Positions 35,701 to 48,349 of a stretch of 64,000 bases of DNA are shown in pieces. The stretch is taken from positions 1-64,000 of the forward strand of contig VXBP01001915.1 of NCBI GenBank assembly GCA_013400115.1, given 5' to 3'. The notes under the pieces are model-generated. The model saw only the letters and a list, made by a program, of their open reading frames with translations, was not told the origin of the DNA and made no database searches. Positions within the stretch are counted from its first letter, which is position 1. Every line of letters begins with the position of its first letter. Made by a program: the position numbers and the translations under genes. This DNA comes from Rhinopomastus cyanomelas (Eukaryota; Chordata; Aves; Bucerotiformes; Rhinopomastidae).

Positions 35701-35995
35701 GCCCCTCTACTCTGCACTGGTGAGACCCCACCTGGAGTACTGTGTCCAGTTCTGGAGTCACCAACATAAGAAGGACATAGAGCTTCTGAAAGGTGTTCAG
35801 AGGGGAGCAACCCAAATGATCAGAGGGCTTGAGCACCTTCCCTATGAGGACAGGCTGAGCACATTGGAGTTCTTCAGCCTGGAGAGTAGGAGGCTCTGAG
35901 GTGACCTTATAGCAGCTTTCCAATATCTGAAGGGGCAAAAAAGCTGGGGTAGGGCTTTTTACACGGGTGAGTAGCGAGAGAACAAGGGGAAAGGG
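32760..35995 (+). mobile_element. CR1 LINE, long degenerate copy lacking its 3' end
   Basis: Sense CR1 in order: the C-terminal esterase domain of ORF1 (32760-33260, with GAQVVFSSILPVKGKGQ and DGVHL-like segments), the start of ORF2 (about 33400, NKQEELY), and the endonuclease (33800, GDFNHPDI-like but frameshifted). Then comes the reverse transcriptase with KSMGPDGIHPWLLKELADE (34711), KAFDT (35118) and FADNTKLCG in place of FADD. The C-terminal HLPYEDRL region follows. Similarity fades around 35995 with no 3' UTR or tail. The second catalytic Asp is replaced and many stops occur, so it is inactive. The left edge may reach 32590. Confidence 0.88.
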
Positions 35996-36328
35996 TTGCG
36001 TAATACAGAACAGAAAAGTAGCCAGTGAGTTCTTTAGTTGCCCCTGAGTGTCTTTCGTCAAAACACATCTTTTTAGAGAAGTGGTTCTCAGAAGCTTTGA
36101 AGGGCCCTTGGCAACATCTAGTGTCATCTTTATTCCCAGTAGTCACCTCTGTTGTGACTCAAGTGGACTGAAAAGGTGTTTCCCTGAATGGCACTGTGCT
36201 GTCTCCTCTGAGGATGTTGCATGACGCTGCAATTCTTTACTCTCCATATTTTTCTCTGTGCGTATTTTCCTCTGTCTTTTTGTAGGGTGTCATGAGGTGT
36301 CTAAACCAAGACATAAAACAGAACAAAA

Positions 36329-36436
36329 CAGAATAGTTCAGTTAGAAGGGACCTACAACAAGCAGTGAATTTGACTGCCTTACCACTTGCAACACATCTT
36401 GGTGAGAAAAGCTCAGCATCTCCTTCACCACTTCCC
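36329..36436 (-). mobile_element. CR1 LINE 3' end, left part (split by ERVK-type LTR)
   Basis: Antisense CR1: AATAGTTCAGTTAGAAGGGA and CACCACTTCCC blocks. An LTR interrupts it after CTTCCC. The element resumes at 36870 with the CCTCCTCAGGCAGCTGTAAC block. Confidence 0.7.
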
Positions 36437-36863
36437 TGCTGCGATTGAGACGGGAGTCAGCTAGATGCAAGCAAGATGTCGTTTATTACAAAAAGCAACA
36501 CGCTTATATACCTATCAGAAGGCTATGTGTTAAAAGCATTGTGCATGCGGCTGTACAAGACCTCTAATTGGTTAATAGCACCTTATCAGAAAGCATGCAG
36601 CAAGCATAAACATCTCATCCTCGTTAGGCGGGATGCTAAGACCCTCTGGCCAAACACCCAGAACTTGTGCTTATCAGTGTAAAAATATTTGCAGAGTTCC
36701 TTGATCTTTACTCTTGTTTTTAGGCTTTCTGCAGCTTGACTATCTCCAGTACTTTTCTACCTAGACATCTGCACTCTGTTCCCAAGGCTTGTAACGTACT
36801 AAACACCTCCGCTCATTAACTGATCAGTGCTCGTGGTTCTATCCCCCCAAGCCTTGTCCTTCA
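36437..36863 (-). mobile_element. ERVK-type solo LTR, 427 bp
   Basis: TG at 36437 and CA at 36863 on the + strand, flanked by perfect 6-bp duplications CTTCCC (36431-36436 and 36864-36869). A 6-bp duplication is typical of alpha/beta-type (ERVK) integrases. In minus orientation a TATATAAG promoter box is near 36505, an AATAAA is close by (near 36485), and the element ends TCTCAATCGCAGCA. No internal genes were seen. It is inserted in a CR1. Confidence 0.85.
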
Positions 36864-36869
36864 CTTCCC

Positions 36870-36960
36870 CTCCTCAGGCAGCTGTAACGACTGATAAGGT
36901 CACCTCTCAGCCTCCTTTTCTTGATTATTCAGAATAGAGTCCTGAGCTGTGTCACTCCTT
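36870..36960 (-). mobile_element. CR1 LINE, right part of split copy
   Basis: Contains the antisense CR1 block GGTCACCTCTCAGCCTCC and the preceding CTCCTCAGGCAGCTGTAAC. It continues the copy at 36329-36436 across the solo LTR. Confidence 0.7.
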
Positions 36961-39900
36961 GGTAGTATGTAAAGGGGTCAGGTGTGTACGTCCTCCAGAT
37001 TCCTTTTACCTCTGTGTGACAGCATGGATGGGGAACCATGGGATGAAGGCTGAGATGGTTCTTCCCTAAAATCCATTTCTGTTCTCACTGTGTAGGGCTA
37101 ATTTGTAAGTCCAGCTCAACTTTAAAGAGTTGTTTATATAAGTCTTTGACTTGTGAGCCTTTCCATGACATAATGTTTCAGGAATTACAGCAGTAGCATG
37201 TTTCATCTACTGGGCCTGCAGTACTCACAAATTCTTCATGTAGTTGTTGAATACATTCATAATCTCAAATGTATAATGAAATATGAAGAGAATAATCAGA
37301 ATAAAAGAGGTTAGTAATCTGTATTGCTACGAACATTGTTGCTTCTACTGAAAATAAAAGTAAGATTGCTTTGATACCAAAAAACTGAAGGGGATGAGAA
37401 TCCCTTGCTATTAAAATACCATCAGTTTGATTAGTGCAAAAAGAGGGAATCCAGCTAGTTGTTTTGATTCTGAGACACCTTTGCAATTACCATACGAGCT
37501 CAAAAATTTTGTGTATGTCTTTGTCACTTAGCAGAATATAGCTAAAGGTCCAAAACCAATTATCCTTGTGCTGCAATTCTGCTGCCTGGAAACTAACTAA
37601 ATAAATCAATAAGTATGCAGAGTGTTTCTCTGTCAGTCCATGCTGGGTTTGCAGGAGGATGTACTGAAGTGTGGCTAACAGTAAAACAGAGTCTGACTGG
37701 TACTTCCCAATATCGTTTCAGATCAGTAAGTTTTTATTTATAGCCCTTGTCCCCCCCATACAGAGGATGGATATTTCTTCAACCAGATGGTTTTTTCCTT
37801 CAGTGCATATTTTTATTCATCAATTTCTGTGTGATAATACTGTTGTTGGTATGTCATTGCTGAGAAGCAGTTTTAAGAAAATAAATGAAATAGTCTAGTT
37901 GTAGAGGCAAAAATATATGTCATATTGTGTCTGACAGTTCAAGCTACCCAGAACAAACTGTATAGATCCCTGTAAGCTATAAGCACTGTTTAGAAACTCT
38001 GATTTTCTAAGGAGTGGTAGAAGCAGAAAGATGTACAGCGAATGTCCAGGGGCTCTTTGAAAACGACCTTGGAAAGTAGAACTTCATTATGTAAAAGTTA
38101 AATGTATTAGTTCAATTCAGTAGCTTTCCTTTGGTAAGATTTTTTTTTTCATTGCATTCACATGTATGCAGGGTGGTATTTCCCCGCTGTCAGTCCAGCC
38201 CCTGGAGCTGAAAACAGAATCTAGCTCCCTGGTCTGAATCCAGCAGAGTGTTTATATTCATATTTCTCCCTAGGAAAGTGTGTGATCCTCTTGACTTTCT
38301 GGGCTGCCTATAAGCTAGAAAGTAGGTGCTTAAGTGCTTCACTGGGGGGTGGGGGAGCAGCATCCTGCAGCTGCACTAAAGCATTCAGTCCAATTTACTT
38401 TGCAGGGTGGTTATTACTGCTTGAAGGAAGTATTTTTTCAAGTAGAAGAAGGGAACAGATGTCCCAGAGCACTCACCGTTTTCCTCTCAATCCCTTTCCT
38501 TCTTTCGGCAACTCCCTTTTCCTGGTTTCCTGGCTCATAACTTCAGGCCCGTCAGTTCTTCGCAAAAAGTGAGCGCTAAACAGTCGCTTCACATTGCTAG
38601 TGCTCTCTGCTTACAGTAGCAGATTTAAATTTAAAACCTCTTCCTTGCCCAGAGCCCTATTAACTTTTGATCCCACTTCAGCCCCTAGTGGCACCAGCTG
38701 TTGAGCACTGTTTCCCACACTCAGAGCAGCTGTGGAATGTTTTCTGTTGCATACCTGGCATGCCTTTCCCTCTGTACCTGTACTTAAAGCTTGCCAGAAA
38801 CACACAGTTACCGTGTAGTGAGAACATAGCTATGTTTCAGCATCTCTTTTCCAGGTGAGTACAAAAATAAAAAAGGTAACTAGTGAGGGAGACCAGGGCA
38901 GCTGAAGAGGACCCTTTGCAAAGTGGTCTAACCTACCAGAACTTCTTGGATTGAAGTGCAACCATCAGAGCCCCAGAGTGAAATGCTGTGAGCCCCAAAG
39001 GAAGAGTGATGCACGTGGATCTGTGATGGCAATGACTGCTGTACTGCAAGAACCTTCTAAAATTCTCCTTTACACACTTTGTTCAGTAGAGAACAGGCTG
39101 AAGGCAGGGTGTGGCAGTATCTCTTAATTTGTACAACCCCATTCCTCCTGCATTGTTAGTCTTTACTTACAGAACTAGTGATATAAGCTGATTTCATGCT
39201 TACAAGGTCACAGCTAATGTAATCACACACTTGCAGCAGTCTGTAAAGAGGCTGCAGTCCAATAAATCTGCCTATTTGTGGTTCTTTATGCTTTTTGAGC
39301 AGTGTTTAGTTTCAGGAGATTGAAAAAGCTCCAGGAAATACAGGCAGATCTAGCGAGACGGTCTTGAGCTCTTATGTGTTCTGTCACAGTAGATGTGGCC
39401 ATGCTGGTAGTGAAGGGGATTTGGGATCAGAGCAAGTGCTCTTAATGAAGTCGGCATGGCTCTGTGAGCACATACACTCTCCTCAGTGTGACTAAGAGCA
39501 GGCTTCAAAGAAGTGCTGGAAAAAAGCAGGGAAGTATGAGTCATCTCTGGAAGGCCAGTTTGCATGTGTCTTTATGCAGCATGTAATTATTTTTATACAC
39601 ATGTTTAATTAATTTTTCATTGTATTTCATCTGGGACTACATTTGTTTGTCATTCTCCTTGCTGGGTAGAACATCATGCTGTTACAACGTCAATGACTAT
39701 TTTGGCAGCGGGAAGCCTCTGAAGAACACCACAGAGAAAGTGGCTGCCCTGAAAGTGGTCTGGGTTGGAGACAACAGTCTGAAGGTACTCTGTGAGGAAA
39801 ATGGTATGTTCTGTTGCACAGCTCCCTCCTGCACCTGTGTCTGAGGCCAGAGCTCCTAATTGAGGTAGGGCTAAAGATGTTTCTGCTGGTCCTTGCTGCA

Positions 39901-41754
39901 GAGAGACAAGTGCTGAAATGGAAACCTGCCCCATAAGCATCTGACCTGGAAATGCAATCTTGGGAAGGGTAGTTAAATTTGGGACAGAGCTGAGATACTG
40001 TTGAAGCCTATGTGCTGTAGTAGCAAGGAGTGCTGCAGAGGACAAGAGGTGTAAAGCAAGCTTCTATAAGGTACAAGCAGAGAGAAGGGGTCAGGATGGC
40101 TGGGAATGTGATGTGGGCTTTGCAGCTGGAGGTCTAGGGAGACTTTGATCTTTGGCCCTTCTGGAAAGGTAACTTGTTAAAACTGTTCCTTGAAGATATG
40201 GTTTGCTTATGCAAGGTGAAAGCAGTCCATGGCTCTGCTGTGTAGTAGAGCCTGGGACACCAGGGAGAAGGTGTTTCCTGCAGTAATCCACAGCATTGCT
40301 TTCAGCTGTTAATGTATTCATTGCTGTTGCATATGACTTGGAGTTGTAAAAATATGTGGCTTTTCCTAATTTAAATGAGCAGGTGCCATTGGAACTGTTT
40401 CTGTGGCTGCTTCCTTGTGAGTGTGTGGTGAGTGTAAATGAGGGGGGTCTGGTCTGCCCAGTTTGGAGTGTTACTGAAGCAAAGGACATGAGGACATCTG
40501 TGGGCCAACTGTGCGAACCCTTTATCTCACCTAGATAATTCAATTCAGTGGCCTGAAACCAGTACAAAATCTGACAAAACTGGACTAATTAAGCAAAATC
40601 AGTGTTATGTCAGGTGTGCAAGAAGTTCTTGAGACTGCCTCTACTTGCAGAACAAAACTGAAGTAACCCAGTTGAGCGGTTGAATCTCAAGGAACAAACT
40701 AGTTTAAGCAGAAGGAAAATCCTGTCTGACACTTGTTTCTGGCATTTTCACAGTGTGTTTTCTGAGCACAGGATGCTTGCTCACTGTGTGCCACCCTTCC
40801 TTGTCCTCTTTCTCTGTCTCATTGGCATTACTTCAAGGTTCCCTTTGCTGTTTTCAACCCTTGTTTACTGGCCAGTGTAACCTTTCAATTACCAGTGATG
40901 TGAAAACTTGACTTCCTCTCGAGAGTTCTTGAGTTTGGTGCGTGTTTAGCCTGTGTGCTTTGGGGCATACAGCTTCTTCTTTTGGGTTGTTTTTTTTTTT
41001 TTTGTCTTTTAAGTTTCCTAAACACTGCAGGTTTTATATTGTGCCTTTCTTTACCTGTGGTGTTGTTATCTCAATTCTCTATGGCTATCTCATGACACCC
41101 AAAAGATTTAACCCTTTTTGTGTGAAGGCCTTGACAACAATTTGCTTGCTCTAGCTTTTTAAAATAACACTTCTGCATTCTTGAATATTTTCTGGCAGTC
41201 AAAATGCATTGGAAAAATTCCATTTTCCTGTGCTGTGATAGGGCAGGATAAGCATGGAGCAATTCTGGCACTTATTTCAGTATCCCTGTACTTGCAGCTA
41301 AGGACTTCATTCTGTGTGCTGCTTCACTGCTAGCAGAGCTGTAAATACTCCTTTCATAGTACCTTCAGGATCCAGGCAAGAAAATTTGGAGAGAGTGTTG
41401 AACTTGCCGAGACATAAGGCATAAAAATTAAAAAATCTTCTCCTGTCTGTAGCTTCAAGAGAAATTATCAAATTAGTATCAGGAAAGCTTACTGACTTGT
41501 CATAAGTATTAAGATGTTACTTACTCATCTGCACTTTTCTGCAGGTACCTCTTATCTTTTTAGTAAAACGATAAATTTCTCTGGTGTAACAGTTTTTGGT
41601 TCAGACTTTCCATTTCTGAAAGATGCTTGGACGATGCATCATGTGCTATAGACAAATCAGCAGAGACTAGAGACACTTGCAGAGCTGACCTTGCTGTATA
41701 TCTGAATCACTACAAATGAGAATGTTAGTGCTCTTACATTTGCCATGAAGGTGA
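36961..41754. other. Unique non-coding sequence
   Basis: No confident gene or mobile element. A segment at 39671-39780 resembles an exon (pyrimidine tract and GGGTAG acceptor, then an open frame, then AAG followed by GTACTC), but no family was recognised. A T14 tract is at 40990-41003. Confidence 0.4.
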
Positions 41755-41890
41755 CTAAATAACTTGGAGGTGCTCAAGGCTGGGCTGGGTGAGGCTCTGT
41801 CCAGCCTGATCTAGGGTGGAGTGTCTCTGCCCATGGCAGGGGAGTTGGAACTGGATGATCCTGTGGTCTCTTCTAACCCTAACTGACTGT
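41755..41890 (+). mobile_element. CR1 3' end, subfamily A
   Basis: Sense CR1 3' UTR with GAGGTGCTCAAGGCTGGGCT and GCCCATGGCAGGGGAGTTGG blocks, ending ACTGACTGTATGA. It is directly followed by a second CR1 terminus of another subfamily. Confidence 0.85.
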
Positions 41891-41892
41891 AT

Positions 41893-41987
41893 GACTTGTT
41901 CTAGGTGATCCTGCTGTGGCAGTGGGATTGGACTAGATGATCTTTTGAGGTCCCTTCCAATCCCTAATGATTCTATAATTCTATACT
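41893..41987 (+). mobile_element. CR1 3' end, subfamily B
   Basis: Sense CR1 end with GATCCTGCTGTGGCAGTGGG and GGACTAGATGATCTTTTGAG, then AATGATTCTATAATTCTATA tail units. It is head-to-tail with the preceding copy. Confidence 0.9.
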
Positions 41988-43428
41988 TCATATGTGATTC
42001 ACCTCAGTGGTTTCCCAGAGATGGTATGTTGAGCACTGGTGACCTGCAGCCTCTTTGGAAATGTTGTATGAGACTTCTTGCTGCTACTTGTGATGTTCCT
42101 TCCTGTCACATTGACACTGGTGGCTGTTCCTAGGCAGAAAAGTATTTGTCAAGTTGTGGGATGAGTCAGGCAAGCCAAAATTTTCCCATTCTTTTGTATT
42201 GTTCTTCATGGAGGTACAGGGAGGCATATATGGAGGTTGTTGGCAGACTGGTACAGTTTCTGTACAGAAAGCCCTGCCACCCCCAAACAACATCATCATC
42301 TCTGGTGGCCATAACGGTATTCAAAGTTGGAAATTACAGTTGGGTTGCTTCTGCCTCTCTCTATTTTGGTTTGGGATCCTGTGGATCTTTTCTATGAGAA
42401 GCCTACAGAGCCCAGTGTTTCACGTATGTTCCCCTCCCAACTGTTGAAGAACCCAGCATCCGAGCAGGCTTCATCCCTGCATTGCTGCTTGCACAGTAGG
42501 TGCCACTGAGCTGAAGCTTTCCTCCACAGCTTGAAATATTGTTAGAGGGAGAATCTGTGGAGGATCATCTGATTGCATTTTTTTCAACCACATGAACAAT
42601 AAATATTTAAAGTCTGGTTGTAGGCAGTGTAACAACTCTGTAAATATGCAGTTCTGAATGCAGAAGTGAGAAGCAGATCTTTAAGAGGAAAGAAATGCAT
42701 TTCTGTTTGGTATAAAGTGTCCTACTCCCCATTCTGTAAGGACAAGTATATTGAGGCAATGTTGCTGCTGTGAATGAAGGTGGAAACTAAAGGCAGAAAA
42801 GTACTGCTGCATATTTATTGCTACCTCCTGGCTATCCTCTGTTCTTTTACATTTGTCAGATCTAAGTATTAGCTCAAAGCCCAGTAAGCAAAGGCAGGAA
42901 CTGAGAAAACTGAATAGCTCCACTCTTGCTGTTGCTATTTGGTTTCTGGCTGCTTGTCCCTACCATGTTCTGTCTTACGACAGAGAGGCTGTGATGGAGG
43001 TAAGAAACAGTATGGAAGTTTGTGAAGTTTTCTGTCTTCTCTGCAGCCTTACATGAACTTCCAATATTCTAAGTAATTTGGTTTTGCAGGAAGACTTACG
43101 GCTGGTTTATGTAAACTGAGATTGGCAACTGACATAGCCTGAAGATGACCCATGTCAGCAATAGGTGAAGAGACCACAAGTAACAAAAGATGTGGAAGTG
43201 ATTGAAAAATAGATGCTGCAAGTGCTGTTGGATATTGACTACAGACTTCCAAGTGTGTAGATAAATTCAGGCTTGTTTGGATGTCCTTTGTTATGATTAA
43301 ATTATATTTTATGCCTTTGAAAGTGTTTTGAAAGGGAAAAAAAGTACTCTGACAGTGACTGAAAGAAGATCTAGGCTCATGATTTGAGTAGCAGAGCTAT
43401 GGCACTGCAGGGAGGCATGGTTCTGCCC
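41988..43428. other. Unique non-coding sequence
   Basis: No gene or repeat was recognised. Several overlapping frames around 42146-42509 are chance. Confidence 0.45.
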
Positions 43429-43932
43429 TGTTGTCGTAGCTTAACCTGTGCCTGCAACTATACCCCACACAGCTGCTCACTTGCTCCTCCCCACTTCCAT
43501 TGGCATGGGGAGGAAAACTGAAAAAAACATAAAACTTGTGGGTTGAGATAAAAACAGTTTAATAGCTAAGCAAAAATAGAATACAATAATATCAGCAGCA
43601 ACCACAAAATACCACAATAATTCTGTGGAAAGAAATGTAAGAAAAAGAGAGATAAGTACAAATCCAGGAGAAGAAAGGCGAGCGCACAATGTAATCGCGC
43701 ACCATTTGCTAACTGATGCCCAGGCAGCTGATCCTAGTTTAGATCAGCTGTCCTGGTCGTGCTCCCTTCCTCTGAGGCATCTGCTCATGGACAGAGCATG
43801 GGAAACTGAAAAATCCTTAACCTAGGACAAGTACTACTTAGCAATAACTAAAGCATCAGTGTGTTACCAACATTCTTGTCACACTAAATCCAAAGCCACT
43901 AGGAAAAAATTATCCTAGATGACACCAGGACA
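43429..43932 (-). mobile_element. ERVL-type solo LTR, 504 bp
   Basis: On the + strand it starts TGTTGTCGTAGCTTAACC and ends GACACCAGGACA. In minus orientation that is TGTCCTGG...ACAACA, the ends of a common bird ERVL LTR. Internal blocks ACAGCTGCTCACTTGCTCC, GTGGGTTGAGATAAAAACAG, AACTGAAAAATCCTTAACC and ACTAAATCCAAAGCCACTAG match that family from memory. AATAAA-like sequence reads on the minus strand near 43560. No clear target duplication was found: the flanks TGCCC and CCTCT differ. Confidence 0.8.
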
Positions 43933-46900
43933 CCTCTCTAGCTTTCCTAGTTTTTTCAAGAAAGTTGGGGGTTTTTTGAGTGATTTTATGAAGTGTTTTT
44001 GCAATTGAGAAGTAACCTTATGATTTGACTTGGGTGGCTTTTCCCTACTCTGTGAGACATAGTGAACTTTTTTTGTATAAGTGATTAGTGCTGTGTCTTA
44101 CACCACTGCTGTTTCTAAAATCCATTTAGTGAACAAAAACCTAGTGGTCGTCTCAGGACAGGCTATTATCAAATAACTGTTACCTACCAGGAGAAGTTTC
44201 CTTTTCAAAAAGCCCAGCTGAGGGATAGTAGAATATTTAATACATGGCTTGCAGTATACTTCTGCCTGAGGGATGGACTGCAATTACAGCATGTTAAATA
44301 TTTCATTAGAACAAAGCAAAACTGCATGGGAAGTAGCCTTCCCTTTATTTAAAACATTTATTAAAATACAGTGTTAGAATCTACATGGGAATAATTCTTT
44401 CTACCCAATCTACCAACTAAGCTTAAGTTTTAGGTGAAACATTTAGTTATTACAAAAGCTTGCATATTAGAGCGATCTATCCCTTTGAGAAAGATGGATA
44501 TTTGACGCAGATTAAAATCCATATACACTGATGTTCCTCATGCTGTTCTGGCTGCATTAAGGAAGTAATAGCAGGTACAAGCAAGATCTGGTCCCCTTAC
44601 AAAATTTTTTCTCTTCAGAAGGGTGCTGTAAATGTAATTTCAGTGCAAGACTTAAACACAAGTGTTGAAGGCTGTCTACAAGAGTGGGAGGTAGTCACTG
44701 TAATATTGCACAGTGATGCATGTGCAGCACTGGGAAGTAATGGTCTAAATTCAACACCTTCTGACTTCGATTTGTTTCAAAAGTGTCCACTTCTCTGAAC
44801 ACTGACGACAGAAACAGTTTTTTGAATGCTTGCCCTACTACTGCAATTTTCGTAGTGAGAGGAGAAGACCTCCAAGAGCACATAAGAAGAATGAGGCCTT
44901 AATGGGAATCAGTCAATAACTTCTTTTCACTGGCAGTCGTCTTTCTGCTAGAGGACCAGGGTGTGCAACAATTACTCTATAGTACTTCACTTTATCTACT
45001 AGAGGGCTATGGTGAGGTCCCAAGTCAGTAGCCTGGTCCTACTGTAGTAACAGCCTTCTTGATTTTTCAAGGACTAAGAAATTAAAAATAATACTGCTTC
45101 ACTGTACCAGTCACAGGGATCCTCAAACCCCTTTTTGCCCTTATTTTCTCTGGTTTTTGAAGAGATGTCACTTCCAGTTTGGGTTTTTAGACAGTTGAAC
45201 TCCTTTCCATGATACCTGTTCTGAGTAGCAGGCCTTTGCTCAGTGTCTTTCTGTCTAGGCTCCTCATCAGTCCTTCCCTGACAATTACAACAGTGTTACC
45301 TACTTTGCTTTGAATAATTTGTAGGACTAGATGTGCAGTTTCACAGTGTAAAATCACTAATCCTGAAATCGCATGCTGTGGTTGCAGGAGTGTGAAACAG
45401 ACCTCTCTCTCTGTTGAGCATCCCAAGCCAGCCTGCTGTCCTTCCTGTGTTGGGAGACTCAGTTTTGCTCTTGATCATTTCTGTAATCTCTTGGAGTACT
45501 TGATTATGCTGTGGCATGTACAAAACAGTTTTTCACGTATCGGTGCTAACCTCATAGCGTGACTTTCCATCTGTCCTGACTGCTGCATCTTCTCCTGCCC
45601 ACCACTGAACATCAACAAGTAGCTCAAATTTGCTTCTGGGCTAAATACATCTTTTCATGCCTGTGTGAGTGGTGACCAAACCCTTTTAAGTAGTGGCCTG
45701 TAAGGAACCAGATGACTTTAGCTGAGATGAGTCAGTGAGAGATTTCTGTCTCACATTAGTTAGTCCATGGAATTTTATTGTCTTACTGGTGTGCTTTGTC
45801 CTGGTACCCTGAGGTTCGATAGAGACTTCGTAAACCACAGTGGAAAGGTGACACACTGCGAAAGTTAATGTGCAGTAAAACCTGTCTCTAGAGAGTCCTT
45901 ACCATTCTTGATGTTACAAGCATGCAGATGCTGAAAAGCTACGTTTGCTTAAAGCCATCGCTGGTTTTCACCCTGGGAAAGGGTTCCTGCAGGAAGTGTG
46001 CTCCGGGCCATCCATGAGACGTTATTAGCCACCTCCTGAAATGCAGCATCAGCTCCAGAGCCCAGGATGTATTTAGGTTAAATGATTGTTCTCTTTGGGT
46101 GGCCTCCAGACTCTGGCGATGCAACTACAAAGCATTTCTAGCAAGACTCACAAAACCAAGTGAATGCATTATAAGTGAGTCTCCAAAATGCGCTTCCACG
46201 GCTGGGCCGCTGTGCAGTGCAGAGGCCCCAAGCAAACACTTAAGCCAGTGCATTGCCAGAGGATTCTGCAACTGAGCCTGAGCCACAGGAGCCCACAGAT
46301 ATGCTGCTGGCTCTCTCCCAGCCTGATAGACAGCCGCTGAGGGAAGGCCATGCTGTGCTTCTGGTGCCTCCTCCTCCAGGGTTAGCAGAGAGTCATTTCA
46401 AAGCCCTGTAAAGCAGCTCTGAGCTGCTTCAGTTTAGTTTGTTTAGTTTTATTTTTAAAATTCCTTCTGCCACAGGTATAAATGAGTTGCTCAGAGACAA
46501 GGAGTCTGAATACATAGAGCTGGTAATATTGAGATGTTACGTAGCGCCTGAGCAGTGGAGGTTGAAGGACACGTTTACCACGAAAGTAACATAAAACATC
46601 ATTTTGGTGCCTAATTCTTTTGGAAACCTAATTTTTGCACTCTCTTTTAGTGGGCCACAGGATTAACACAGCAGCCATGGAGGCACTTTCTCCTTAAGCA
46701 AGGTGGTGAGACACTGTCTGCTTGTCTTTACTTTGCACTAATACATGCAGCCCTCGATGTGCAAATAATAATGCCAGGATTTGGGTAGAGCTCTATGCCA
46801 GGCAGCAAATGATATGGCTGTATCTTCATAAGGCTGCTTTCCTTCACTAAGAAGTTGGAGCAGTGAAATATCACAGAAATGCATTAAAACCCACTTATAT

Positions 46901-48349
46901 TTTATTTAAAAGCAGAAATGGATAACCACAAATATGTAAGAACTAAAGTAGAGTTGGAGCTTTGTGTTAGCAAGACAGGAAAGGGACAAGAAAGTTTAGG
47001 TATTTGCTGCCTCCTGGGAGGTTTCTGAGGATGTACGAAAGTGAGGAAGAGTCTGCTCTGCGAGTGCTCTTGGAATGTTGGCACATATCCAGCAACATCC
47101 CTTAGGGTTGTGTCTCATTTATATATGTGTGTGTGTGTATATATACACACACACACACACGCACATGCATACATATGTGTTAGGAATCCCAGAGATCTCT
47201 AGCAATCTGCAGTGTATTTAATACATTAAGTATTTATAGAAAGCATCAGGTTGTTGCCATAATGTGATGAGGTACTCTTTAAATTCTGTAAGCTAAAACT
47301 TTTTCTGCCAAACAAAGCATGTAAGCGGCTGGCTTCTGGAACGGTGCCTTGATTTGCCTTTTTCATCATGAGTTTACATATCTCCATGCTTGTCTGGATT
47401 TTGTTTGAACAATTTTTACATCCAACCTCACATGTACGTCATCTGTCAACCAATTACTGGAGGTTATTCTAAGGTTATATTTGAAGTACTCATTTGAGAT
47501 ATAAAGCAAGCATTTCATTCATTGATAATGATTGCTGAACAAAGGCTTGAAAATCCTAAAGGAACCATCAGAGTAGATTTGAACTTCTATACTATGTGAC
47601 CTTGACAGAAACAGCGGGTAGCTGTGCTCACACCTTCTGAAATATGAGGGACACATCTGCATAATTGACTGAAGGTGCTTTTCATGTGACTGACATGTTG
47701 ACAGTGAGTAATTATTTTAATATTTGCCTGGGGTTCTGAGTCTGCACAAAGTGATTAAAGATACTTTTGGAAATTAGTGGTTTTGTTTGCACTCCTTCCT
47801 CTAATTGCTTGATAAATAATTCACTATCACTGTGTTTCACATCTCTGAGTACTGCAAATAGTACTTAAATAATGTGAGTTAATGCAGAGGGAAGTAAATA
47901 CAGATGTGTAAGAGTGGAGGAAGGGCTGAGCACACTTGGGCTTTAGGAGCAGAGGTTAAAAGGAACATAAATATCTTCTTCACCTAAAAAGAAGGTGATC
48001 ATTTACAGATGGCTGATACCAAAGAACTGTAATGTTTCAGGCAGACCTGCAGGTTCTGTCTTTATTAAACAAAGTTAAGTGGGATGTTACGACCTTAGGA
48101 AGGCTGTAGCAAATTTTCCAACAGTTTGCACTTCTGAATATCAAGTAATGCACCAAACTAGGTGCCTTGAGAAATCCATCTCTTTACCTATCCCTAACAG
48201 ATACCTGTTTTGCTGCGCCCATTTGTTCTCATTTGCCTTCATCTGAAATTGCCTGTGCATCTTTTTGATGTATTTCACTGTTCTGTAAACATGGTAGGTA
48301 CTCTTTTATCATTAATTCAACTTAACACACACTTCACCTCTTCATGTAA
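43933..48349. other. Unique non-coding sequence with a TG/CA palindrome
   Basis: No exon or mobile element was recognised. Overlapping minus frames near 45187-45523 look somewhat protein-like but carry no known domain. Confidence 0.4.
47126..47157. repeat. Perfect 32-bp TG/TA/CA palindrome in a microsatellite
   Basis: (TG)n followed by (TA)4 and (CA)n gives a perfect palindrome with 16-base arms; the microsatellite extends to about 47180. It can form a hairpin or cruciform and is prone to length change. Confidence 0.9.

Noticed and set aside
45187..45523. Two overlapping minus frames that look protein-like
   Set aside because: No family resemblance, they need a frameshift to join, and no splice sites support them.
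47100..47180. TG/CA hairpin as a microRNA precursor
   Set aside because: Fully simple-sequence arms; typical of a microsatellite, not a miRNA.
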